Below are positions 50,511-60,876 of a DNA stretch of 64,000 nucleotides, piece by piece (within the stretch, counting starts at the first letter, position 1; every line of letters begins with the position of its first letter). Below the pieces are notes generated by a model. It saw nothing but the letters and a program-made list of their open reading frames with translations. It was not told the DNA's origin and did no database searches. The translations under genes and the position numbers were made by a program. Source of the stretch: Burkholderiaceae bacterium (GTDB lineage Bacteria; Pseudomonadota; Gammaproteobacteria; Burkholderiales; Burkholderiaceae). The stretch is from assembly GCA_947455485.1 (NCBI GenBank), contig CANGNV010000004.1, positions 20,010-84,009 of the forward strand, given 5' to 3'.

Positions 50511-51770
50511 ATGAGTATTAGCGTCAACACCATGCGCGCCATCGACCATTGGGTTGGTGTGCCACTCTGCGCAGTAGCAAGTCCGATAGTTGCGCTGATT
50601 GATGGCATCAAAAATGTCTTTAGTCGTGGCCCAGATGTGCCACGAAAACTGCTCTTTATTGAGTTGTCAGAAATGGGTAGCGCAATCTTAGTTGATCCAG
50701 CCATGCGAAATGCGCAGGCTCGTGGCGCTGAATTATTTTTCCTGATCTTTAAAAGCAATCGTGCCAGCCTAAGCTTATTAAATACTGTTAAGCCTGAAAA
50801 CATTTTCACCATTGACTCTTCAAGCTTGGGTGGCTTAATTAAAGACACGCTTAAATTTTTACTGGTAGCACGTAAGCATCGCATCGATACCGTCATTGAC
50901 TTGGAATTGTTCTCCCGTTTCACCGCCCTACTAACCGGCCTCTGTGGTGCGCGTCGCCGTGTGGGATATCACATCTTTCATGGTGAAGGCTTGTGGCGCG
51001 GCTTCATGCTGACTCGTAAAGTACATTACAACCCGCATATTCACATTACTAAGAATTTTCTTTCTCTTATCCATGCGGCATTTGCAAAAGAGATTGAAGT
51101 GCCATTTAGTAAAATTCATATTGCAGATTCAGAAGTTCGCTTAGAGCAGGCTGTGATTGATCCCACAGCGTTAAACAAAGTACGCGAGCGTATCGAGAAA
51201 CTTGCATCAGATGCTGGCATTCAATTTAAGCAAGGCCAGCAACGCCTGATTTTGATAAATCCCAATGCAAGTGATTTATTACCGCAAAGACGTTGGGCAC
51301 AGCAGCGCTTCTCTGAACTTATTCAGGGATTAAACCAACGCTACCCAAATGATCTTATTCTGATTACTGGCTCCCCAGCAGAATTTGAGTATGTTGAAAA
51401 AGTGCGTGCAGTTGCTAATGTTAAAAATGCACTGAACTTTGCAGGCCAAGTTAGCTTCGCGGAACTACCACCCCTTTACACCCTGTCTGATGTGATGGTG
51501 ACTAACGATTCTGGGCCAGGCCACTTCTCTGCTGTTACGCCATTGCGCACAGTCGTCTTGTTCGGGCCAGAAACTCCAGCGCTCTATGGTTCCGTTGGTA
51601 AGTCCATTTCAATTACGGCTAATTTGGCGTGTTCTCCCTGCGTCAGCGCAGCTAACCATCGCAAGACACCATGCCACGACAATGTCTGCATGCAGGCAAT
51701 CACCGTCCCTCAGGTGCTAGATAAGATGGTGCATCAATTAAATGAAGCCGATCAAGAGCGAGTACGTTAA
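50511..51770 (+). CDS. GT9 (heptosyltransferase-like) glycosyltransferase
   Basis: A 419-residue GT-B enzyme. Landmarks are RKLLFIELSEMGSAIL at the N-terminus, LILINPNASDLLPQRRWAQQRF at the start of the second Rossmann domain, and VTNDSGPGHFSAV in the nucleotide-sugar site. The end, CSPCVSAANHRKTPCHDNVCMQAI, is the Cys-rich tail seen in heptosyltransferase relatives. It transfers a sugar to LPS core or a similar glycolipid in the cytoplasm. The preceding gene ends 17 bases away. Confidence 0.85.
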   Translation: MSISVNTMRAIDHWVGVPLCAVASPIVALIDGIKNVFSRGPDVPRKLLFIELSEMGSAILVDPAMRNAQARGAELFFLIFKSNRASLSLLNTVKPENIFTIDSSSLGGLIKDTLKFLLVARKHRIDTVIDLELFSRFTALLTGLCGARRRVGYHIFHGEGLWRGFMLTRKVHYNPHIHITKNFLSLIHAAFAKEIEVPFSKIHIADSEVRLEQAVIDPTALNKVRERIEKLASDAGIQFKQGQQRLILINPNASDLLPQRRWAQQRFSELIQGLNQRYPNDLILITGSPAEFEYVEKVRAVANVKNALNFAGQVSFAELPPLYTLSDVMVTNDSGPGHFSAVTPLRTVVLFGPETPALYGSVGKSISITANLACSPCVSAANHRKTPCHDNVCMQAITVPQVLDKMVHQLNEADQERVR

Positions 51771-51775
51771 TTCGT

Positions 51776-52573
51776 ATGGCTGAGCAGCGCAAATCGGCTT
51801 TAGCAGTTGCCTCTCTTTGGGTTTGGTGCATCCCCCTGATACCACTTGGTCTAGCAATCGCCATTTACTTTGGCGAACTACAAACTCCGACTTTTTTATT
51901 CATTAATCGCTACACCCAAGTTCTGCCAGACACCCTATGGACTTGGCTCACTTTCGTTGGTAATGGCTGGGGAATTTTTGCTCTGTGTTTTCCGCTTTTA
52001 CTACTAGCACCTCGATTGCTGAGCGCCGGACTATTGGCATCTCTGATTGGCGGCACGATTAGTCAGATTATTAAGCCTTTTTTAGACCTCCCTCGTCCTG
52101 CTGGAGTACTAGCCTTAGAAGATTTTTATCGCATCGGCGAGCCTTTATTGCATAGGGCAATGCCATCAGGACACACGCTTACTGCTTTTGCAGTGATTTC
52201 TGGAATCTACTTTGCTAGCGATCGCGAAAAACGAAGCTCCTTATGGTGGATCTTCATCATTGCAAGCTTTGCCGGCATCTCTCGCAACGCACTTGGCGCT
52301 CACTGGCTTACAGATGTTCTAGTTGGTTGCGCCATTGGCATTTGGTCGGGCATGCTTGGGGCAATATTAGTTGGATTAATTCCGGATGCACAGCTAGCAG
52401 CTAATAAGATCGGGCCTCGTTTGCTTGCTCTTGGTGGCCTTGTGACGATCTATGTACTCCTCACCCAAACCCTAGACTCAGAGCTCAATCAACCTTTGCA
52501 ATATGCTTGTGCGGCTTTAATCAGCATCACCCTGGCTTTATTTATTAAAGCGCAAAAACCTAAAGGCATATAA
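51776..52573 (+). CDS. PAP2-family membrane phosphatase
   Basis: A 265-residue protein with about seven helices carrying the three phosphatase motifs: KPFLDLPRPAG, MPSGHTLTAF and SRNALGAHWLTDVLVG. This superfamily removes phosphate from lipid phosphates such as undecaprenyl diphosphate or lipid A. It follows the GT9 gene by five bases, and rlmJ follows by two. With the flanking glycan genes, lipid-carrier recycling or LPS modification is the likely work. Confidence 0.88.
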   Translation: MAEQRKSALAVASLWVWCIPLIPLGLAIAIYFGELQTPTFLFINRYTQVLPDTLWTWLTFVGNGWGIFALCFPLLLLAPRLLSAGLLASLIGGTISQIIKPFLDLPRPAGVLALEDFYRIGEPLLHRAMPSGHTLTAFAVISGIYFASDREKRSSLWWIFIIASFAGISRNALGAHWLTDVLVGCAIGIWSGMLGAILVGLIPDAQLAANKIGPRLLALGGLVTIYVLLTQTLDSELNQPLQYACAALISITLALFIKAQKPKGI

Positions 52574-52575
52574 AG

Positions 52576-53442
52576 ATGTTTAGTTATCGCCATGCTTTTC
52601 ATGCTGGCAGTCATGCTGATATTCTGAAGCATCTTGTGATGATTCATTTGGTTGAATACCTTCAAGAAAAACCAGGCGCCCTCACGATTGTTGATACTCA
52701 TGCTGGCGCAGGTATTTACAGCCTAATAGATGGTTTTGCTACGGTTAGCAAAGAGGCAGATCAAGGTATTTATCGCTTGGCTAAATTTGCAGAGACTAAT
52801 CCTCTTAGTCCGGGCATTGCCAATTATCTCGAATACATTCACGCTGAGAATGCTGCAGATGAAGTCACCATCTACCCCGGATCCCCATTTATTTTGGCGC
52901 GATTACTAAGATCGCAAGACCGTTTAAAGCTCTTTGAGCTGCACCCCAAAGAGATTGATATCTTGCGCCACAATATTAGCGAGCTAAAGCAATCAAAACA
53001 AATCGATATCTATGCAGAAGATAGCTTTGCAAGATTAAAAGGATTGATGCCGCCACCTAGTAGGCGTGGGCTTGTTTTAATTGATCCTTCTTACGAAGAT
53101 AAGCAAGACTACCGCTATCTCGAAACTACGATGGAAGAAGCTCTGCACCGCTTTGCTACTGGTTGTTATGCAATTTGGTACCCATGCCTCTCTAGAAGAG
53201 AATCGGCATCCCTACCGGATCACATGAAAAAGATTGCTGCAACTCATAATCGCTCTTGGTTGCAGGTGGAGTTAAGGGTTGAGAATGCCCCTAAGGAACG
53301 CCGACTTCAGGCTAGCGGCATGTTCATTATTAATCCACCATGGACGCTAGAAAAGCAATTGGCCGAAAGCCTGCCTATTCTTGTCAAAGCGCTTGGCCAA
53401 GACAGTGGTGCTGGGTTTGTATTAAAGAATTTTGAGGTTTAA
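52576..53442 (+). CDS. rlmJ: 23S rRNA (adenine(2030)-N6)-methyltransferase
   Basis: A 288-residue methyltransferase of the RlmJ family, opening FSYRHAFHAGSHADILKHL, with AGAGIYSL (SAM site) and catalytic loop LIDPSYEDK in place of the usual DPPY. It methylates A2030 of 23S rRNA. It begins two bases after the PAP2 gene, probably by read-through of that operon. The stop codon interlocks with that of the convergent SOUL gene (shared TTAA, 53439-53442). Confidence 0.92.
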   Translation: MFSYRHAFHAGSHADILKHLVMIHLVEYLQEKPGALTIVDTHAGAGIYSLIDGFATVSKEADQGIYRLAKFAETNPLSPGIANYLEYIHAENAADEVTIYPGSPFILARLLRSQDRLKLFELHPKEIDILRHNISELKQSKQIDIYAEDSFARLKGLMPPPSRRGLVLIDPSYEDKQDYRYLETTMEEALHRFATGCYAIWYPCLSRRESASLPDHMKKIAATHNRSWLQVELRVENAPKERRLQASGMFIINPPWTLEKQLAESLPILVKALGQDSGAGFVLKNFEV

Positions 53443-54074
53443 TCCAAAACCTGAATCATGACTTCATTGCGACGCATGAAGGGCAATGTCCAAGGCGGGT
53501 TATAGCGCGCAAACTGAGGCTCACCGACTGACTTTAAGTTCTTAAGCTTTATCCAATCGCGCAGTGCTTGAGTTTTCCCCTGAACCTTCTCTTCGTTATA
53601 AAAACCAGAAAAAGTAATTACCGCCCTTTTCTCTGCAGGAACTTCTCTTATTTTGACTTGCGGATCCAATGGTTTTGGCAAGCTAGCCAATGTGTACTCT
53701 GCAGGCATCACAAACGATACCGTCCATTGATTACCCACACCCTCAGAAGACTTGCTACTCTCGATCCCCACAGGAGCAGTCATGGCAATCTTGGCACTCT
53801 TATTTTGATCGGTAGATTCAATCCCAACGGGTGCAGTCATGGCTATCTTTTCGGATACCTGATTTTTTCCAAAGATATATGCTGCGATCAAGCGAAATCC
53901 TTGATTCGAGGCGGCGTCTAAATCACCATCCACCTTTACTTCCGCTACTAGCAGTGGGGCATAGGCACGCAATTCAAATGGTTCGGACTTCTCCAAGAGG
54001 ACATACTTTGGTTCTTCTGTTGCCATTGCAGTACTCGCAATCAATATGCAGGTTAGAAATATTAAGACTCGCAT
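53439..54074 (-). CDS. SOUL-family haem-binding protein (exported)
   Basis: A 211-residue protein with a signal peptide (MRVLIFLTCILIASTAMA) and one SOUL domain, opening EPFELRAYAPLLVAEV. It contains the family phrase KIAMTAPVGIES twice, 19 residues apart, a short internal duplication. SOUL proteins bind haem or hydrophobic peptides; a periplasmic role is implied by the signal. The ATG at 54074, with AAGGA before it, is preferred to 54089. Confidence 0.85.
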   Translation of the reverse strand: MRVLIFLTCILIASTAMATEEPKYVLLEKSEPFELRAYAPLLVAEVKVDGDLDAASNQGFRLIAAYIFGKNQVSEKIAMTAPVGIESTDQNKSAKIAMTAPVGIESSKSSEGVGNQWTVSFVMPAEYTLASLPKPLDPQVKIREVPAEKRAVITFSGFYNEEKVQGKTQALRDWIKLKNLKSVGEPQFARYNPPWTLPFMRRNEVMIQVLD

Positions 54075-54098
54075 GGAGAAATCCTTCATGATGGTTTA

Positions 54099-55962
<1,864 letters not shown>

Positions 55963-55999
55963 GATTGCTTTTCTGAATACTTAAATTTAGCTACAACTA

Positions 56000-56653
56000 C
56001 TATCGAATACCGATCATTTTATGAGCCTGAACACTCAGACGCCATAAAGGCCGCTTTTGACATAGGCGAACCGCTAAGGCGAGGTTTTCTTGAAGGTTTG
56101 GACCATCCATAGCCTGCAAGAAACGATTGCGGTAATCCATCTTCTCAAATCTAGCCAATAGATTCTCTAAGGAGTTATGGCCTACTTGGGGAATCACCAA
56201 CTTAATCTCATCAGCCTGCAGCACAATCAGATCAGAACCAGCCTTAGGGCTGACACATACCCAGTCAACACCCTTAGGAACTTTAATCGTCCCGTTAGTC
56301 TCAATAGCAACAGCAAAGCCCTTAGCATGCAAAGCGTCGATTAAAGCAGTGTCAAGCTGTAGCAATGGCTCACCACCAGTGAAAACAACGTAACGTTGCT
56401 GAGGCCCAGCGGAGGTGCTATTCCAGACTTCTTCTATGGTGTCAGCCAATAGAGAAGCAGTTTCAAACTTGCCACCACCAGCACCATCTGTACCAACAAA
56501 GTCAGTATCGCAAAATTGGCAGACTGCAGTAGCGCGATCTTGTTCGCGACCACTCCACAGATTGCAACCAGCAAAGCGACAGAATACGGCCGCACGACCT
56601 GCGTGGGCGCCCTCACCTTGGAGGGTTGGAAAGAGTTCTTTTACGGTATACAT
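56000..56653 (-). CDS. queE: 7-carboxy-7-deazaguanine synthase
   Basis: A 217-residue radical SAM enzyme with Cys30, Cys45 and Cys48 in the unusual CX14CX2C spacing (AGCNLW...VCQFCDTDF) of the Burkholderia-type QueE. It turns carboxytetrahydropterin into 7-carboxy-7-deazaguanine. queC is not in the window. Confidence 0.94.
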   Translation of the reverse strand: MYTVKELFPTLQGEGAHAGRAAVFCRFAGCNLWSGREQDRATAVCQFCDTDFVGTDGAGGGKFETASLLADTIEEVWNSTSAGPQQRYVVFTGGEPLLQLDTALIDALHAKGFAVAIETNGTIKVPKGVDWVCVSPKAGSDLIVLQADEIKLVIPQVGHNSLENLLARFEKMDYRNRFLQAMDGPNLQENLALAVRLCQKRPLWRLSVQAHKMIGIR

Positions 56654-56681
56654 AGCGATGTGCTGATTTTAAGCGCTTTGC

Positions 56682-57410
56682 TTACTTCCAGGACACAAGC
56701 TCCCACTCTAAGTAGTCTTCCCACATGGCATTATTCCAGGACATACCCCCCAAAAGATAACGTCCGTAACCTCGACGAATGACCCAACGACCCACTTCCG
56801 GTGAAAGCCACATATCTTCCTGGCGATAGCTGGCAATCCGAAACACATCATTACTCTCAAAATAAGGCATCTCATTTTGGTATTTCAATACTGGAAACTG
56901 GCCAGCGGGAACGCTGACACCCTCCCACTGCAGTGCTAATACATTTAACCCCCAGTAATAGCTACTATCGGGATAGCCTACGACTTGATAACGTGTGCGG
57001 TAGAAACCAGACCAGCCCGGAACAAGTTGCTCAGGCCATGCGGGGAGTGCCTGTTGAAATTTTTGAGGAGGATTCCAGTGTGGGTCCTGGAGGATGTAAC
57101 CCCAAGGGTCTTGGATTTCATCGGGAAGTGGTCCTGCTTTTACCCCACTACGCTGAATCCGAATCTGAGGTGCAATAGAAACCACCCTCTCTGTAACAAC
57201 ATCCACCAACTCTTGGTTGAAGACATTGCGTACGTTATAAACCCACTGCTGCCCTACTTGTGGCGCCCTCACCTTGGGAGGGTTGATAGGTTGCGGTAGT
57301 GGTGTTGAAGCTGGGTAAGGTTGCGAAGAAATACAGGCCACCAACAATACTGGTGACAACAGTAAAAAAATTCTGCGTATGGTGTTTATTTGTATGAGCT
57401 GAGCTGCCAT
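56682..57410 (-). CDS. Exported lipoprotein, tandem paralogue B, unknown function
   Basis: A 242-residue protein with a lipoprotein signal (FLLLSPVLLVACISSQ, lipobox VAC) and a mature domain that is clearly related to its upstream neighbour: VRAPQVGQQWVYNVRNVFN, DVVTERV, LPDEIQ, WPEQLVPGW, VPAGQFPVLKYQ and SPEVGRWVIRRG recur in both. The ends of the pair overlap by 25 bases. I do not recognise the family. Confidence 0.78.
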   Translation of the reverse strand: MAAQLIQINTIRRIFLLLSPVLLVACISSQPYPASTPLPQPINPPKVRAPQVGQQWVYNVRNVFNQELVDVVTERVVSIAPQIRIQRSGVKAGPLPDEIQDPWGYILQDPHWNPPQKFQQALPAWPEQLVPGWSGFYRTRYQVVGYPDSSYYWGLNVLALQWEGVSVPAGQFPVLKYQNEMPYFESNDVFRIASYRQEDMWLSPEVGRWVIRRGYGRYLLGGMSWNNAMWEDYLEWELVSWK

Positions 57411-58084
57411 TGATAGCTACCCTCTAGAATTACAGAACCATAACCACCTTGCAATTGATAGGAGCCGGAGGCCTCACGTGCAACCCAGCGCCCAATTTGC
57501 GGAACAAACCAAGTGGTTTCTTTCCGAATGCAATCAATTTTGCTTGGGTCTTGATTTTCATAATTGATCAAGGATTGAAAACGCAGCGCTACGAATTCTC
57601 CTGCAGGGACAGTAATTTTTTCCCAGCCCTGCACACTCATATATTCCTGCCAATTTAATCTCGAGTCTGAATAGCCAGCAATGCTGTACTTAGTATTGAA
57701 CTGTTTTGCCCAAGTACTTGAGAGCTGCTCTGGCCAAAGTGGTAGAGATGGGCTGAAGTCGAGTAAGCGCGACCACTGGGTGTCTGTAGAAACCATCCCC
57801 CATGAAGTCTGGATTTCACTAGGTAAGCGAGCGCCATCAGCAGTCATGCGATCAATCACAATAGTTGAACCAATATTAGAAACACGCTCAGTAATCACGT
57901 CTAAGGTTTTTCCATCAAAGATATCTTTCTTGATGTAGGTCCACTCTTGACCCACTTGCGGCGGACGAACCACAGGGAGTGGCTTTGGTTGAGCCACAGG
58001 AATACCATGCTCATATGAGAGGCTGCCACAGGCTACTGGAGCCAAAGCGGCTGATGCAATGAAGGTGCGGCGAGATAGATTCAT
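57386..58084 (-). CDS. Exported Tat-type lipoprotein, tandem paralogue A, unknown function
   Basis: About 232 residues from the ATG at 58084, opening MNLSRRTFIASAALAPVACGSL, a twin-arginine signal running into a lipobox-like VACG. The mature part shares the motif series of the next gene: VRPPQVGQEWTYIKKDIFD, DVITERV, LPSEIQ, WPEQL, VPAGEFVALRFQ and VPQIGRWVAREASGSYQ. Roughly a third of residues agree by eye. It is encoded after the radical SAM gene on the same strand (46-base gap). Unknown function. Confidence 0.78.
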   Translation of the reverse strand: MNLSRRTFIASAALAPVACGSLSYEHGIPVAQPKPLPVVRPPQVGQEWTYIKKDIFDGKTLDVITERVSNIGSTIVIDRMTADGARLPSEIQTSWGMVSTDTQWSRLLDFSPSLPLWPEQLSSTWAKQFNTKYSIAGYSDSRLNWQEYMSVQGWEKITVPAGEFVALRFQSLINYENQDPSKIDCIRKETTWFVPQIGRWVAREASGSYQLQGGYGSVILEGSYQWQLSSYK

Positions 58085-58130
58085 ATTGCTCCCCATAGTG
58101 AATTAATTAAGCAAGCGAGATTGCTCAAGT

Positions 58131-60026
58131 TTATACATGCCTTAATGCTTTGGCTATTTTATTGCGGCCTACCGAGGCCTTTGGAGTATCAGGCATATCA
58201 AACCATTGATGCGCATCCTCTTCAAAGCCAACGCCATGCATAAAGTTGTAAATCGCCTTCTTAAGACCAACGCCAAGCAGATCGTGATCTACTCCCGTAG
58301 GGTCGATAAAAGCAACATCATTCTTGGCAAAGCTAATGGGAGGCAATGGTACGAGTTCAATCCCATAAGCTGCCGGGTCAAGACCCACCGGAGAATGTAC
58401 TGTGCAAGTGAAGCGATGAAAAAAACCACTCTGAATGCAGCCATTTTCAAAAAGCTGGCGAACGTATTCGAGAGAGTCAACCGTTTCTTGAACAGTTTGC
58501 GTTGGAAATCCATACATCAAATAAGCATGCACTAGGATGCCAGCATCAGAGAAACCTTTAGTCACTTGAGCAACTTGCTCGACTGAAACACCTTTTTGCA
58601 TGAGATCAAGCAACCTATCGGATGCGACTTCTAGGCCACCAGACATCGCAATGCAACCGCTTTCCGCTAACAACTCACACAACTCTGGTGTGAAAGTCTT
58701 TTCGAAGCGAATGTTTCCCCACCAAGAAATCACCACCTTACGACGAATTAATTCCTCAGCAAGTGCTTTCAAGATCTTGGGTGGCGCAGCCTCATCTACA
58801 AAATGAAATCCGGTCTGGCCAGTCTCCGCAACAATTGCTTCGATACGATCCACTAGCAGGCTAGCGGAGGCCGTTTCATAACGGGAAATGTAATCTAGAC
58901 TGACATCACAGAAGCTACATTTTTTCCAATAGCAACCATGGGCTACAGTGAGCTTATTCCAACGCCCATCACTCCAAAGGCGATGCATGGGATTGAGCAT
59001 GTCTAGCAGCGATAAATACGAATTGAGCGGTAAACCATCCCATGTGGCAGTTCCGACTTCCTCAAACGGCACATCAGGCTCCTGCCAGTTCATGTAGCGC
59101 ACTTCATTACTTGCATTACAAATAAATGTACGTACCAATCTCTCTACAGCGCGTTTGCCATTCAAATGCTCTAGAAGCGCAAGTAAGGGGCGCTCACCTG
59201 AGTCCAAGGTGATGTAATCGACAAAATTAAATACTCGGGAATCTGTGAGTTCGCGTAATTCAGTATTAACGTAACCACCACCCAAACCAATCTTGATATG
59301 TGGATAAGAAGTCTTAATAGTTTGTGCAATTCGTAATGCGGCGTACATAGCTCCAGGGAACGGTACCGAGAGCAACACTAAGTTAGGTTGATGCTTTTCG
59401 ATGGAAGACTTGGTTAAATCCTGTAAATGCAAATCCATTAGCGTTGGACTTGCTGCTAAGGCATCTGCCAAAGGTGTAAAAGTAGGCTGACTTCCTGCCA
59501 AGGATTCCGCATAGCGCACAAACTCAAAACGCTCATCTACCGCATCACAGAGCACATCAGATAAATCATTTAGGTAGAGAGTGGCCAAATGACGCGCGCG
59601 ATCCTGTGATCCGAGTGCGCCGAATGCCCATGCCAATGAGTCAGCGCCCTCTTCCTCATCATAAGCCTCCAAGGATGCAAATCGTGGACCCTCAGGCAAT
59701 AAAGTGCGGCTGTTGATGCGATGAGCAAGAGTGCTATCGCGCCCTTGTAAATATGCAATCACCAAAGCGATAGTACTTTGATAGTCTGAAAAGTAATCCA
59801 GAAAGAAGTTGACGCTCGCACTGCGATTTTCTTCAGGAAGTTTTAATGCTTGCTCCTGAATCTCCAACAACCCCTGCGGAGTAAAAAAACCCAGGACCAA
59901 GGCCAGCGCCAAATCCTCTTGAACCGCATCAAAGCCACGTGAGCGCAGAAAGCCAGTCAGATAGGCCGTTGATGGATACGGCGTATTAAGCTGCGTCATC
60001 GGTGGAATGAGGCTCAGAATCTTCAT
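58131..60026 (-). CDS. B12-binding-type radical SAM protein, unknown substrate
   Basis: A 631-residue protein. Residues 1-300 include a long helical N-part and a cobalamin-binding-like Rossmann region (PNLVLLSVPFPGAMYAALRIAQTI, GLGGGYVNTELREL), without the clear DxHxxG of true B12-binders. The radical SAM core starts at HGCYWKKCSFCD with Cys365, Cys370 and Cys373, a CX4CX2C spacing typical of this subgroup. Later segments are DEAAPPKILKALAEELIRR, SGGLEVASDRLL and YLMYGFPTQTVQET. The substrate is not known. It overlaps the upstream DUF455 gene by four bases. Confidence 0.88.
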   Translation of the reverse strand: MKILSLIPPMTQLNTPYPSTAYLTGFLRSRGFDAVQEDLALALVLGFFTPQGLLEIQEQALKLPEENRSASVNFFLDYFSDYQSTIALVIAYLQGRDSTLAHRINSRTLLPEGPRFASLEAYDEEEGADSLAWAFGALGSQDRARHLATLYLNDLSDVLCDAVDERFEFVRYAESLAGSQPTFTPLADALAASPTLMDLHLQDLTKSSIEKHQPNLVLLSVPFPGAMYAALRIAQTIKTSYPHIKIGLGGGYVNTELRELTDSRVFNFVDYITLDSGERPLLALLEHLNGKRAVERLVRTFICNASNEVRYMNWQEPDVPFEEVGTATWDGLPLNSYLSLLDMLNPMHRLWSDGRWNKLTVAHGCYWKKCSFCDVSLDYISRYETASASLLVDRIEAIVAETGQTGFHFVDEAAPPKILKALAEELIRRKVVISWWGNIRFEKTFTPELCELLAESGCIAMSGGLEVASDRLLDLMQKGVSVEQVAQVTKGFSDAGILVHAYLMYGFPTQTVQETVDSLEYVRQLFENGCIQSGFFHRFTCTVHSPVGLDPAAYGIELVPLPPISFAKNDVAFIDPTGVDHDLLGVGLKKAIYNFMHGVGFEEDAHQWFDMPDTPKASVGRNKIAKALRHV

Positions 60027-60847
60027 GCTATTTGAGCCCGTTTCTCACCTAGGGATTCCAGCAACTCTAATTCCTCTGAAGTAAAGCCTGCTTGCTCGCG
60101 TGCATCCAAATTAAACGGCCCTCTCAAAGTGGGCGCACGATATTTCTCAGCCAACTCTCGATAAGTTGTAATTGGGGATAAGTTGTCATTGGCGCACAGA
60201 AAGTTGAACCAACGATTGCCAACAAGGACATGCCCAATCTCATCATGGAGAATGATTTCAAGAATCTCTACGGCGCGATCATCCTTGATTTGCTTAAACC
60301 GATCCCGAATCTCCGGCACAGCATCAAGACCCCTTGCTTCCATGGTTCTCGGGACTAAAGCCATTCGTGCAATCACTGAATCAGTAGTTCTCTCAACCAT
60401 CTCCCACAAACTATTGTGCGCCGGGAAATCACCATAACTAAATCCAAAGGACTGCAAATGCGCGTTGATCAAACTGAAGTGATATGACTCTTCTTTGGCA
60501 ACCCTTAACCAGTCTTCGTAATACGCCTTAGGCATATTTGGAAAACGCCAAATTGCATCTAAAGCGAGATTCATAGCATTAAATTCAATATGGGCTAGGG
60601 AGTGCCAAAGAATAGCCCTGCCTTCAACCGTATCCATTTTTCTTTTGGGGACAAACTTCGGTGCCACCAAGTCTGGTTTAGCAGGTCGACCAGGGAGGCA
60701 ATTATTTTGACCATCGAAATTGCCTGAAAGATTTACAACAATGCGCCCAGCTTGATACTCATCGAACAAGTTGGCTAACTGGCTAACCTTAGATTGCGCA
60801 TCGGTATTTGCCAGTATTGCGAGGGAAGCTTCTCGTAACTCAAGCAT
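60023..60847 (-). CDS. DUF455 ferritin-like diiron protein
   Basis: A 274-residue all-helical protein of the DUF455 (COG2833) family, a relative of ferritin-like diiron oxygenases such as MiaE. Ligands fit two ExxH pairs: Glu120/His123 (KEESYHFSL) and Glu203/His206 (HDEIGHVLV), with Glu88 in LAHIEFNAM probably completing the site. It is translationally coupled to the radical SAM gene, so it probably acts on the same substrate. Substrate unknown. Confidence 0.85.
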   Translation of the reverse strand: MLELREASLAILANTDAQSKVSQLANLFDEYQAGRIVVNLSGNFDGQNNCLPGRPAKPDLVAPKFVPKRKMDTVEGRAILWHSLAHIEFNAMNLALDAIWRFPNMPKAYYEDWLRVAKEESYHFSLINAHLQSFGFSYGDFPAHNSLWEMVERTTDSVIARMALVPRTMEARGLDAVPEIRDRFKQIKDDRAVEILEIILHDEIGHVLVGNRWFNFLCANDNLSPITTYRELAEKYRAPTLRGPFNLDAREQAGFTSEELELLESLGEKRAQIA

Positions 60848-60876
60848 AGTTATGGGTTAAGGCAGACTTAAGTCGC

